DNA of 64,000 nt from Halococcus morrhuae DSM 1307 (GTDB lineage Archaea > Halobacteriota > Halobacteria > Halobacteriales > Halococcaceae). Positions 17,785 to 25,700 of the stretch are shown in pieces. The translations under genes were made by a program, and so were the position numbers. Numbering within the stretch: position 1 is the first letter of the stretch; each line of letters begins with the position of its first letter. Location of the stretch: contig NZ_AOMC01000109.1 in assembly GCF_000336695.1 (NCBI RefSeq), positions 1 through 64,000 of the forward strand, written 5' to 3'. The notes under the pieces were generated by a model. It made no database searches. It was not told where the DNA came from and saw only the letters and a program-made list of their open reading frames with translations.

Positions 17785-19335
17785 TCAGTAGAACTTCTGG
17801 ATCGTCAGATCGAGCGTGTCGAGATCGACGATCGGTGCGTAGCCCACGTCGGGATCGATGTTGACGCTCTGCTGGAAGCTCGTCTGTTCCTGCCAGCAGC
17901 CCGAGTTGAGCGCGAGCACGTTGTGGTACTTGCCGTAGCCGAGTTTGTGGACGTGGCCGGTGTGGAAGATATCGGGTACCTCCTCCATCACGAGATAATC
18001 GCGTTCCTCGGGTGCGATGCGCGTGTGACCGCCGTACTGCGGGGCGACGTGACGCTTCTTGAGGAGCTGGTACATCGGTTTGTGCGGCTCGTCGTAGCTG
18101 GCCTTCTCCTCCGGGAGTTCGGCGATGACCTCGTCGAGGCTCACGCCGTGGTACATCAGGATCGAGACGCCCTCGATCGTCACCGTCGAGGGGTTGCCCG
18201 AGATGCGCGCGTCGTGGACGTCCATGATCTCCCTGAGGTCGTCGTCGAACCCGGGCTGGGGCTCGGCGAGGCGGACGGCGTCGTGGTTGCCCGGGATCAG
18301 GAGGATCTCCATGTCGCCGGGCACCTCCTTGAGATACTCCGCAAACTGCTCGTACTGCTCGTAGATGTCGACGATGTCGAGCTCCTCGTCCTGGTTCGGA
18401 TAGACGCCCACACCCTCGACCATGTCGCCCGCGACGAGGAGATACTCGACGGCACTCGCCTCCTCGGTGTGGAGCCAGTCGGCGAACGCCGACCACGCGT
18501 CGGCGGCGAACTCCTGGCTGCCGACGTGGACGTCCGAGATGAGCGCCGCGCGGACGTGGCGGTCGGCCGTCGAGGGCGTGTACGTGCGCGGAACGTCAGG
18601 GAAGTGGAGATCGTCGACGAACAGGATGCCACCGTCGCCCGCAAGCGTGCCCTCGACCGCAATGACCTCGTCGAGCAGGAGTTCGTCGACGACGCTCGCG
18701 AGATCGCGATCCTTCATGATGAGACACGGGAAGGTGCCGGTGGTGTCCTCGAGTTCGACCAGCCAGTGGCCGTTGGCCGTCGAGCGGATGTCGGAGATCA
18801 TCCCGACGATGGCGGCGTCGCTGCCGCCGGCCATCGCCTCGACGGCCTCGGTGGGACGGTGGTTGATCCGCGAGCGAAGCAGTTTCGAGAGCCGTTCGTA
18901 GCGATCGCGGAAGGTCCGCACGAAGTCGGCGTACTCGCCCGTCCCGGTCGACCGCCCCGTGATGTCGCCCGCGATGGCCAGCGATCGGAGCTCGGGATCG
19001 ACCGAGCGCTCCGACCGGCCGGTGGCTCCCCCATCGGCATCCCCCGACCCCTTCGTTTCGACTGGAGCAGTGGGTTCGGTTTCGGATTGCATGTCGTGGT
19101 TTCCACCCGAAACAGAGGGGTTGTGAGTCGCTGTCGTGGCGTCGTTCGTGTCGATGCTCCGTCGGACGTGCTCGGCCGAGAGCGTGAGCGCGTCGTCGGG
19201 GACCGACTCGATGACGCGCTCGATGGCGCGCTCGGGATCGTTCGCCCCGGCGATGAGCGTGACGGCCTCGCGCTCGGCGTTGTAGCCGCGGCTGGCGAGT
19301 TCGGTGACGATGCGGACGGAGCTCGAACGCGGCAC
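17785..19335 (-). CDS. polB: DNA polymerase D small subunit (DP1), 3'-5' exonuclease
   Basis: The proofreading subunit of the archaeal replicative polymerase PolD. All phosphodiesterase motifs are intact: ISDVHVGS, VAGDMVEG, IPGNHD, MYHGVS and HTGHVH, so the exonuclease should be active. An OB domain precedes them, and an N-terminal helical domain (VRIVTELASRGYN) is joined by a low-complexity linker at about residues 65-110. Start choice: TTG 19362, GTG 19350 and GTG 19335 are all open; GTG 19335 gives MPRSSSVRIV, closest to the family N-terminus as I recall it, with CTATCCTTTT about 30 bases upstream. The linker DNA contains two inverted ORB-like repeats. It neighbours sec11 and orc1 as in other haloarchaea. 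Confidence 0.93.
   Translation of the reverse strand: MPRSSSVRIVTELASRGYNAEREAVTLIAGANDPERAIERVIESVPDDALTLSAEHVRRSIDTNDATTATHNPSVSGGNHDMQSETEPTAPVETKGSGDADGGATGRSERSVDPELRSLAIAGDITGRSTGTGEYADFVRTFRDRYERLSKLLRSRINHRPTEAVEAMAGGSDAAIVGMISDIRSTANGHWLVELEDTTGTFPCLIMKDRDLASVVDELLLDEVIAVEGTLAGDGGILFVDDLHFPDVPRTYTPSTADRHVRAALISDVHVGSQEFAADAWSAFADWLHTEEASAVEYLLVAGDMVEGVGVYPNQDEELDIVDIYEQYEQFAEYLKEVPGDMEILLIPGNHDAVRLAEPQPGFDDDLREIMDVHDARISGNPSTVTIEGVSILMYHGVSLDEVIAELPEEKASYDEPHKPMYQLLKKRHVAPQYGGHTRIAPEERDYLVMEEVPDIFHTGHVHKLGYGKYHNVLALNSGCWQEQTSFQQSVNIDPDVGYAPIVDLDTLDLTIQKFY
19041..19123. repeat. Inverted pair of ORB-like elements inside the polB linker
   Basis: Two copies resemble the origin recognition boxes of the nearby origin. 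19041-19067 (minus reading) contains TCGAAACGAAGGGGT, an exact 15-mer shared with the origin ORB at 22719-22747, followed by CGGGGG. 19101-19123 (plus reading) begins TTCCACCCGAAAC and continues AGAGGGGTTG, matching the origin ORB at 22442-22473 at 19 of 23 positions. The two face apart with G-strings outward, 33 bases between them, the same polarity as the two flanking ORBs of the origin. The encoded residues (about 71-99 of DP1) belong to a variable linker. Orc1 binding is an inference. Confidence 0.65.
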
Positions 19336-19419
19336 GGAGACGGATTTCACGGCGGGAACCAAAAGGATAGCGGAGGTGGGAAGGAAACGTTGAAACGACC
19401 GCCGGCGGTATGGGTGTCA

Positions 19420-20382
19420 ATGGATTCCGGAGACGGTGACGAGGGGTGGCCCGGACGCTGGGACGACCGGGAACCCGACTCCGGAACGGACGAAACGACC
19501 GACAGCAGCGCGAACCCTGGAGACGAAACCGGGGCCCGTGACGATGGGAGCGTTTCCGGTGGAGACGATCCAAATACGGGTGATTCGGCCGGAGGGGGAC
19601 CGCTTGCGCGCGTGCGCTGGTTCATGAACACCGACGAGGAGTGGGTTGCGTTCGTCCGCGAGGTGCTTTCGAGCGTCGCGGTCGTGGCGATCGTCGGCCT
19701 CCTCCTGTTCGCGATCAGCGGGCTCTGGCCACCGATGGTCGCCATCGAGAGTCCGAGCATGGAGCCCCACATGGAGCGTGGCGATCTCGTCTTCCTGATG
19801 GAGGAGCATCGCTTCCCCGGCGGGGCGGCCTACAACGGGACCGGTGTCGTGCCCTATCAGGCGGGCGCTGCCGCCGACTACAAGGAGTTCAGCGAGTACG
19901 GTGACGTCATCGTCTACCAGCCCGACGGCAGTACGCAGAAGACGCCGATCATCCACCGCGCGCGCTTCTGGGTGAACGACAGCGAGAACTGGTTCGACGA
20001 GGCCAACGAGGAGTATCTCGGCGGGGCCGACAGCTGCGAGGAGCTGGCGAACTGTCCGGCTCCCCACGCCGGGTTCGTCACCAAGGGCGACAACAACGGG
20101 CTCTACGATCAGGTAGACACCGGCGACGGACCGATCAGCAGCCCCGTCAAATCCGACTGGGTCACCGGGACCGCCGAGCTCAGGATCCCGTGGCTCGGTC
20201 AGATCCGGCTGCTGTTCGGGACGGTCGGGACCGGTGATCTCGCTTCACCTGCGGGTTCCGTCTCGGCCGCGAATGCCGCTGCACCCGAGAGTTCCGCCGG
20301 AGCCACCAGTTGGCAGGTGAATTCCACCGCCGTCGGAGTCGGAACTGGTATTGGAGTTGAAAACAGTACGCTCGGTGGCTGA
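19420..20382 (+). CDS. sec11: Signal peptidase I, archaeal Ser-His type
   Basis: Removes signal peptides from secreted proteins at the outer face of the membrane. 320 residues from ATG 19420. A long acidic, Gly/Ser-rich N-terminal region (1-60) precedes the transmembrane segment (about 83-102); the catalytic Ser113 lies in IESPSMEPHM, and His179 in PIIHRARFW takes the place of the bacterial lysine, as in Sec11-type enzymes. GFVTKGDNNG is the conserved box E. The C-terminus carries an extra Ala/Ser/Gly-rich tail. It is divergent from polB and convergent with orc1, the gene order known for haloarchaeal main origins. Confidence 0.93.
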   Translation: MDSGDGDEGWPGRWDDREPDSGTDETTDSSANPGDETGARDDGSVSGGDDPNTGDSAGGGPLARVRWFMNTDEEWVAFVREVLSSVAVVAIVGLLLFAISGLWPPMVAIESPSMEPHMERGDLVFLMEEHRFPGGAAYNGTGVVPYQAGAAADYKEFSEYGDVIVYQPDGSTQKTPIIHRARFWVNDSENWFDEANEEYLGGADSCEELANCPAPHAGFVTKGDNNGLYDQVDTGDGPISSPVKSDWVTGTAELRIPWLGQIRLLFGTVGTGDLASPAGSVSAANAAAPESSAGATSWQVNSTAVGVGTGIGVENSTLGG

Positions 20383-20391
20383 AAAGACGAA

Positions 20392-22161
20392 TTAGCTGTC
20401 GAAGCGTGCCTGGACGAACGGTTGGACGTCCTCGATATCGCCGAGTCGAGAGTCGCTCGTGAGGACGGCTTCGGTGTCGTCGATCGGGACGGAGAGGTTC
20501 ATCTCCTTGGTGCGACCGTATCTTCCCTTCGAGACGACGACCGCGTTGACGATGCCGAGCATGTCGAGTTCGGAGATGAGATCGGTGACGCGGCGCTGGG
20601 TCAGCACGTCGGCGTCGATCTCCTCGCAGAGCCGGCGGTAGATGTTGTAGACCTCGCCGGTGTTGATGTTCTGTGCGCCGTTGCGTTCGAGCAGGATCAC
20701 GGCGAAGAGGACGACCTTCGACTGGGTGGGGAGAGTGCGGACGACCTCCACGACCCTGTCGAGCTCGATCTTCTCCTGGGCATCGCGGACGTGGTCCTCG
20801 CCGACGCGCTCGGTCTGGCCGCGCTCGGCGAGTTCGCCGGCAGTGCGGAGGAGATCGAGCGCGCGCCGAGCATCGCCGTGTTCCTGAGCGGCGAACGCAG
20901 CACAGAGCGGGATGACGTCCTCCGAGAGAGCGTTCTCGACGAAGGCGATGTCCGCACGCGCCGAGAGGATGTCCCGGAGCTGGGTCGCGTCGTACGGCGG
21001 GAAGACGATCTCCTCCTCGCCGAGGGAGGATTTGACCCGCGGATCGAGGAACTCGGTGAACTTGAGATCGTTCGAGATGCCGAGAATCGAGACCCGCGAG
21101 TTCTCCAGTTCGGAGTTCATCCGAGAGAGGTTGTAGAGCGTGTCGTCGCCGCTCTTCTCGACGAGCTTGTCGATCTCGTCGAGCATGATGACGACGACGC
21201 GCTCGTGGTAATCGACCGCCTCGAAGAAGGTGGAGTAGACGCGATCGGTCGGCCAACCGGTCATCGGCACGGGTTCGAACTCGTCGAGATCGGCTTCGAG
21301 CTGCTCGATCCGGCGTTCGATCCCGTCGACGGAGTCGAACTCGACGGCAGGGGAGTCGGTGGCGTCGGGTTCGGCATCGTCAGGATCGACGACGTCGGGA
21401 TCGTCGAGCACCCCTGGATCGGAGCGGGCGCGCTCGGCGAGATCGCGGAGGTCGGCGAGTCGCTCCTCGATGTGTCGTTCGTTGGCGTCGATGAACGTGT
21501 TCGCGAGCTGGGCGAGCACGCGATACTGAGTATCCGTCACCTCGCAGTTGATGTATTCGACCTCGCAGGGGACGGTATACTTCTGTGAGGTGGTTTCGAG
21601 TTCGTTGCTGACGAACTTCGCGCTCGCGGTCTTGCCCGTGCCGGTTTTCCCATAGATCAGGATGTTCGATGGGGTTTCGCCGCGGAGCGCGCCGACGAGC
21701 ACCGTCGCCATGTTGTTGATCTGTTCGTTGCGATGGGGGAGCCGTTCGGGCGTGTACGAGGGTCTGAGGACATCCTTGTTCTCGAAGATCGGTTCGCCGC
21801 TGAGGAGGTCGTCGAACAGCCCCGGTGCGGCGTCGGTTCGCGATTCGTCCGCGTCCGCGGGTGCGTCGGTATCGGTAGTGTCGGTAGCGTCTGTCTCGTC
21901 TGTCGCGTCGTCACTGTTCGGTACATCGCCATCACCGTCGGTATCGGTCGAGACGGTTGCCCGGCCGGTGGTCGGCTCCGTCGAGACACCGTCGTCAGTA
22001 TCGACGGCGTCATCGGTACCGACGGTGTCGTCGGCATCGACGTCATCGTCAGCACTGATGCGATCATCAGCACTCGTGATATCGTCGGAATCAGCGCTAT
22101 CTGGCGGTGCCGACGAATCGTCGGCGGTTCGGTCGTCGGATGGTCGGTCGTTTCCTGTCAT
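20392..22161 (-). CDS. orc1: Orc1/Cdc6 replication initiator
   Basis: 589 residues, clearly longer than the usual 400 or so. Residues 1-112 are an acidic Asp/Thr/Ser-rich tail built of degenerate DD-x4-DD repeats. The AAA+ domain follows with Walker A GKTGTGKT (171-178), Walker B VVIMLDEIDKL, and an additional acidic insert before Walker B (DPDVVDPDDAEPDATDS). A C-terminal winged helix ends the protein (INTGEVYNIYRRLCEEI...). Orc1 proteins recognise ORBs and open the origin. The gene points away from the 813-base origin region, and an ORB-like copy overlaps the place where its promoter should be, suggesting autoregulation. Confidence 0.95.
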   Translation of the reverse strand: MTGNDRPSDDRTADDSSAPPDSADSDDITSADDRISADDDVDADDTVGTDDAVDTDDGVSTEPTTGRATVSTDTDGDGDVPNSDDATDETDATDTTDTDAPADADESRTDAAPGLFDDLLSGEPIFENKDVLRPSYTPERLPHRNEQINNMATVLVGALRGETPSNILIYGKTGTGKTASAKFVSNELETTSQKYTVPCEVEYINCEVTDTQYRVLAQLANTFIDANERHIEERLADLRDLAERARSDPGVLDDPDVVDPDDAEPDATDSPAVEFDSVDGIERRIEQLEADLDEFEPVPMTGWPTDRVYSTFFEAVDYHERVVVIMLDEIDKLVEKSGDDTLYNLSRMNSELENSRVSILGISNDLKFTEFLDPRVKSSLGEEEIVFPPYDATQLRDILSARADIAFVENALSEDVIPLCAAFAAQEHGDARRALDLLRTAGELAERGQTERVGEDHVRDAQEKIELDRVVEVVRTLPTQSKVVLFAVILLERNGAQNINTGEVYNIYRRLCEEIDADVLTQRRVTDLISELDMLGIVNAVVVSKGRYGRTKEMNLSVPIDDTEAVLTSDSRLGDIEDVQPFVQARFDS

Positions 22162-22183
22162 TGCCGTTCGGTTCCCGTGTTCT

Positions 22184-22206
22184 GACCCCTTCCTTTCGGA
22201 TGGAGG
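22184..22206 (-). repeat. ORB-like element at the orc1 promoter
   Basis: Reading on the minus strand it begins CTCCATCCGAAAGG and continues AAGGGGTC. It matches the polB-internal copy at 20 of 24 aligned positions. It lies 23-45 bases upstream of the orc1 ATG, where a TATA box or BRE would be expected, so Orc1 bound here could repress its own gene. Confidence 0.55.
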
Positions 22207-22441
22207 AGTGCCCGCACACCAGCAAAGGATGGCGTATATCCCGGAGAGAAGGCAGCTACGTCGATATAGGACGATGGTGTGCGTTGGTCTGCTCTGTTAA
22301 TCGTGCAGCGGAACCAGAGGTTGGGTATATATTAATTTGTTGATTCGGGCGGCAGCGGGGCGGAAACGAACAACGGTTGCAATTCGATCAGACGAAACGG
22401 ATCGTCGAGGACAGTGATGATAATAGTCATACCAGTTCACC

Positions 22442-22473
22442 ACCCCCCCCCACCCCTTCGTTTCAGGTGGAAC
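22442..22473 (-). repeat. Origin recognition box with G-string
   Basis: Minus-strand reading: GTTCCACCTGAAACGAAGGG followed by a G-rich tail broken by one T. The core plus terminal G-string is the form described for haloarchaeal ORBs. It is in inverted orientation to the copy at 22719-22747. Confidence 0.8.
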
Positions 22474-22510
22474 GGCTGAGAGGGGGGGGTGGGGGACGAG
22501 AGGAGCGTCT

Positions 22511-22536
22511 AGATTGGGAAACTATTAAGTAAAGAT
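22511..22536. other. Candidate A/T-rich unwinding element between the two main ORBs
   Basis: Between the inverted ORBs, 22511-22536 (around AAACTATTAAGTAAAGATG) is markedly A/T-rich for this genome. The even richer TATATATTAATTT at 22326-22338 lies outside the pair on the orc1 side and is the alternative unwinding element or an orc1 promoter element. Confidence 0.4.
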
Positions 22537-22718
22537 GCTGAGAACAGCACCCGAGGGGTAGAGAAAACACTCTAGAGACGACACCCTTTTACTCCTCTAG
22601 TGATCTCGGCGACCGTTCGGCCGTTCATGACATATCCTAGATGGTTCATCGTCCCATCGTGGCTTCTTTCGCTGCTTCATCCCACGAAACCCACCTCGCC
22701 ACACACCGCCCCATCTCC

Positions 22719-22747
22719 GTTCCACTCGAAACGAAGGGGTGGGGGTG
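22719..22747 (+). repeat. Origin recognition box with G-string
   Basis: Plus-strand reading GTTCCACTCGAAACGAAGGG, then a G-rich tail. This is the mirror partner of the element at 22442-22473, differing from it by two bases in the first 20. Its TCGAAACGAAGGGGT 15-mer recurs exactly inside polB. Confidence 0.8.
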
Positions 22748-22974
22748 CGAAAGAATGTGCTAGTATACCATACTTCGAACGTAGAGGAAGACACGGCGAA
22801 CGATTGATCGACGATCGGTACGGCGAGGACAACCGTCGATCGGACTGTGGCGAGCTCGGGACAGGACGGACGTTCGGTCGAATCAACAAGCCTGATACGT
22901 GTCTGACGTGGGTTTAAGTGTATGCGATATCGTTGTACGCCCGGATTCGCCCGGCGGGCGGGTGGGAGAGAATA

Positions 22975-23607
22975 ATGGGACTACTCGCAGGACTCAGAAA
23001 CAGCATCTCGAACCTCTTTTCGAGCGGGCAGAAACAGCGGCGTATCGGTATCTACGGGCCGCCGAACGCCGGTAAGACGACGCTCGCGAACCGCATCGCA
23101 CGCGATTGGACCGGCGACGCCGTGGGGCCGGAGAGTCACATCCCCCACGAGACGCGCCGCGCTCGCCGGAAGGAGGACATCGAGATCGAGCGCAACGGCA
23201 AGTCGGTGAACATCGATATCGTCGACACGCCCGGCGTCGCAACCAAAGTCGACTACGAGGAGTTCATCGAACACGACATGGAGAAGGACGACGCCGTGCG
23301 CCGCTCGCGCGAGGCCACCGAGGGCGTCGCCGAGGCGATGCACTGGCTGCGCGAGGACGTCGACGGCGTCATCTACGTGCTCGACTCCGCCGAGGACCCT
23401 TTCACCCAAGTAAATACGATGCTTGTCGGCATCATCGAGAGCCAGGATCTCCCCGTCCTCATCTTCGCCAACAAGATCGATCTCGAGGACGCGAGCATCC
23501 AGCGCATCACGAACGCCTTCCCCCAGCACGAGACGGTCCCGCTGTCGGCGCTGGAGGGCGAGAACATGGACGAGGTCTACGAGAAAATCGCGGAGTATTT
23601 CGGCTGA
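22975..23607 (+). CDS. oapA: Origin-associated Era/Obg-like GTPase OapA
   Basis: 210 residues from ATG 22975, preceded by a purine-rich GGGAGAG at 22964-22970. P-loop GPPNAGKTT at 28-36, G3 DTPG (about 79-82) and G4 NKID near residue 168 (FANKIDLED) make a complete GTPase. This gene and the next two form the conserved cluster beside the main haloarchaeal origin, named oap for origin-associated proteins. A role in origin control or ribosome biogenesis is possible; the molecular target is unknown. The TATA box near 22915 implies a leader of some 35 bases. Confidence 0.88.
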   Translation: MGLLAGLRNSISNLFSSGQKQRRIGIYGPPNAGKTTLANRIARDWTGDAVGPESHIPHETRRARRKEDIEIERNGKSVNIDIVDTPGVATKVDYEEFIEHDMEKDDAVRRSREATEGVAEAMHWLREDVDGVIYVLDSAEDPFTQVNTMLVGIIESQDLPVLIFANKIDLEDASIQRITNAFPQHETVPLSALEGENMDEVYEKIAEYFG

Positions 23608-24008
23608 TGTCCGAAGCAGACGACTCCAGCGCCGGCGACGCCGACGGCAGCGGCGTCCAGTTGGACATGATCAGCGGCGAGCGAATGGACCAGCTCGCGA
23701 GCATGGAGAAGATCCGTCTGATCCTCGACAGCGTCCACGACGGCAACATCGTCATCCTGGAGGAGGGGCTCGATCCCGAGGAGGAGTCGAAGCTCATCGA
23801 GGTGACGATGACCGAGATCAGCCCCGACGAGTTCACCGGCATCGAGATCGAGACCTATCCCGGCTCGTCGAAGTCGAGCGGTGGGTTCTTCGATCGGCTG
23901 ATGGGCCGCGAGACAGAGACGAAACTCACCGTCATCGGGCCGGCCAACCGCCTCGAAACGCTCCACAAGGACGAGACGCTCATCTCGGCACTCGTCACCC
24001 GCACGTGA
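23607..24008 (+). CDS. oapB: Origin-associated DUF2073 protein OapB
   Basis: 133 residues; the ATG overlaps the oapA stop (TGATG), so the two are translationally coupled. After an acidic 20-residue head, the DUF2073 core reads VQLDMISGERMDQLASMEKIRLILDSVHDGNIVILEEG..., ending with FDRLMGRETETKLTVIGPANRLETLHKDETLISALV. The fold and activity are not established. Conserved position next to the GTPase suggests that the two proteins work together. Confidence 0.85.
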   Translation: MSEADDSSAGDADGSGVQLDMISGERMDQLASMEKIRLILDSVHDGNIVILEEGLDPEEESKLIEVTMTEISPDEFTGIEIETYPGSSKSSGGFFDRLMGRETETKLTVIGPANRLETLHKDETLISALVTRT

Positions 24009-24078
24009 CCGCATCGACCGTCGTTTCCCCTGCAACGCCGCCGACGCCCTCTTTGCACTCGGCGGCCACGTCCCGCTA

Positions 24079-24747
24079 ATGCCCCATCAGTGTACGGAGT
24101 GTGGCCACACGTTCCCCGACGGCTCGAAGGAGATGCTGTCGGGCTGTCCGGACTGTGGCGGCAACAAGTTCAAATTCGAACCGGCGGCCGACGCGCGCGA
24201 GGCGAGCGCCGCCCAGTCGGCGGACGAAAGCACCGACGCAGCAGCCACGGAACACGCTCCCGACGATCCAGCAGCCGCACAGCCACCGCCGGCCGCCGAT
24301 GGGCCGGCCGACGCATCGTCCGACGGATCGCCACCCGACGGCTCCGACACCCCCGCTGCAGTCGAAACCGAGGACGGCGCACAGGCGGACGCCCGCAGCG
24401 ACGTGGCGTCGCCGGACGACCTCGCCGCGGGTGCGGCCCCCGGAACCGACGACATAGCTGCCAGCGACGATTCCGCCACCCTCTCCGCAGGCGAAACGGA
24501 CCCTTCCGCCGACCCCACCGATCCCGCCGACGACAGCGATGCCAGCGACACCGACGGTGCGGATGACGCGGAGATGGCGGCACTCCGCCGGGAGCTCGAC
24601 GATCAGTTCGAGAGCATCAAGATCCTCGAACCCGGCCAGTACGAGCTCAATCTGATGGAGCTGTACAACCGCGAGGAGTTCATCATCGCCCTCCAGGAGG
24701 ACGGCCAGTACGTGATCGACGTGCCCGGTTCCTGGCACGGCGAGTGA
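24079..24747 (+). CDS. oapC: Origin-associated zinc-ribbon protein OapC
   Basis: 222 residues. The N-terminal ribbon is CTECGHTFPDGSKEMLSGCPDCGG (Cys5, 8, 23, 26), followed by a 130-residue Ala/Asp/Ser-rich low-complexity linker and a conserved C-terminal domain (FESIKILEPGQYELNLMELYNREEFIIALQEDGQYVIDVPGSWHG). The two-domain form with a long acidic linker is typical of the haloarchaeal protein. It lies 70 bases after oapB on the same strand. Nucleic-acid or protein binding by the ribbon is an inference. Confidence 0.85.
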   Translation: MPHQCTECGHTFPDGSKEMLSGCPDCGGNKFKFEPAADAREASAAQSADESTDAAATEHAPDDPAAAQPPPAADGPADASSDGSPPDGSDTPAAVETEDGAQADARSDVASPDDLAAGAAPGTDDIAASDDSATLSAGETDPSADPTDPADDSDASDTDGADDAEMAALRRELDDQFESIKILEPGQYELNLMELYNREEFIIALQEDGQYVIDVPGSWHGE

Positions 24748-24797
24748 CCACGAGGAAATCGGCGACCGAGCCGTCCGGCGGGCCACGACAATTGAAG

Positions 24798-24805
24798 CAC
24801 TTAAC
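24798..24805 (+). promoter_or_regulatory. TATA-like element for the 29-residue membrane peptide gene
   Basis: CACTTAAC about 29 bases before the ATG at 24831, consistent with a leaderless transcript also carrying the next gene. Confidence 0.4.
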
Positions 24806-24830
24806 AGGGGGCCGCGAGAAGCAACTCCCC

Positions 24831-24920
24831 ATGAGTCAGGCAACCAAAATCGTGCTGGGAACGGTCGGGCTCTCCGCGCTGCTCGCCGTGGGGATCATCG
24901 TCGCGCTCGCGCTCACGTAG
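24831..24920 (+). CDS. 29-residue single-pass membrane mini-protein
   Basis: The sequence starts MSQATKIVLGTVG and ends VGIIVALALT: a short N-terminal head followed by one continuous hydrophobic helix of about 22 residues. The TAG stop is immediately followed by the ATG of the next gene (24921), so the two would be co-translated. A promoter-like CACTTAAC is correctly placed upstream. I believe similar tiny proteins accompany the downstream gene in other haloarchaea, but have not checked. Function unknown. Confidence 0.65.
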   Translation: MSQATKIVLGTVGLSALLAVGIIVALALT

Positions 24921-25700
24921 ATGTTCGACCGCCGAGCCCTCTCAGACGATCTCGCGGCGGTCCGCGACGAGCACGCCCCCGATGCACTCGTTCTCGACAC
25001 CGAACGGGACTTCGAGACGCTCGATCCGGCGGTCGCCGAGTCGCTTGGCCCGCTCTGTGAGTCGCTCGATCCAGTCACCTACCCCGCCGAGTGGCTGCCG
25101 GCCGACGCGCCCGAGATCCTCGCGAACTACGCAAGTGACTCGTTCACGATCGGTATGCCCGGCGACGGCGGTGTCGCGTGGACCACCCAGACCGTGCCGG
25201 CCACAGTACTGGTCAAACCACGTCTGGCGGGCTCGCCCGAGCCGTTCATCGAGTTCCTGATCGCCGAAGCACTCGTCGAGATCGGGCTCGACGAGCCCGA
25301 ACAGTTCCTCGGCTTCTTCGGCGAGCGCTACCGCGATCTCGACGAAGCAACCTCGCTCGCCCCGGCGGGCACCTATCAGCTCGCCGCCGCACTCTACGGC
25401 GCCTACCTCGGTCGTGCGACCCGCGATGTCTTCGCCGATTGGGACGACGAGCACCCCGATCTCCACGCCGCGTGGGTCGATGCGGGCGAGCGCCTCGTGC
25501 CCCGACTCACGGAACTGCCGAGCGAGATCGCCACCGGCGAGACCTCCTTCGCGGCGGCCGCCGAACTCGCCTGTAGCGCCGTCAAACACGACCTCGACAT
25601 CCCAACTCCCTTCGGCGCGCTCGACACCCGTGCCTACCGCGAGTACGGTCCCGACTACGCTATCGAGTGGGCCGAAAAGACCTTCGCCGAACTCGATTAG
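24921..25700 (+). CDS. Conserved haloarchaeal protein of unknown function
   Basis: 259 residues, acidic, soluble, without recognisable motifs. The middle contains IGMPGDGGVAWTTQTVPATVLVKPRLAGSPEPFIEFLIAEALVEIGL, and the C-terminal half is helical. The level of codon bias and the ordered composition mark it as a real gene. It follows the 29-residue membrane peptide without a gap and ends in a four-base convergent overlap with the next gene, a KaiC/RecA-like protein. No function is proposed. Confidence 0.75.
   Translation: MFDRRALSDDLAAVRDEHAPDALVLDTERDFETLDPAVAESLGPLCESLDPVTYPAEWLPADAPEILANYASDSFTIGMPGDGGVAWTTQTVPATVLVKPRLAGSPEPFIEFLIAEALVEIGLDEPEQFLGFFGERYRDLDEATSLAPAGTYQLAAALYGAYLGRATRDVFADWDDEHPDLHAAWVDAGERLVPRLTELPSEIATGETSFAAAAELACSAVKHDLDIPTPFGALDTRAYREYGPDYAIEWAEKTFAELD

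Larger units (their letters stand above)
22162..22974. other. Replication origin region (oriC1-type) between orc1 and oapA
   Basis: An 813-base gene-free region flanked by orc1 and the oap genes, the conserved setting of the principal haloarchaeal chromosomal origin. It contains three ORB-like repeats (22184-22206, 22442-22473, 22719-22747), G-runs including one at 22481-22495, and A/T-rich stretches at 22326-22343 and 22511-22536 that could be the unwinding element. The two strongest ORBs are inverted with G-strings outward, 245 bases apart. Downstream, TTTAAG at 22913-22918 and a purine-rich GGGAG at 22964-22968 serve oapA. Small open frames in this region are not credible genes. Confidence 0.85.

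Noticed and set aside
17923-19419. Long upstream extension of the signal peptidase frame
   Set aside because: It runs antisense through polB. ATG 19420 gives a normal archaeal signal peptidase with one membrane anchor.
22600-22917. 105-codon frame inside the origin
   Set aside because: Crosses an ORB and the G-string, has no biased codon use and no recognisable motif; treated as chance.
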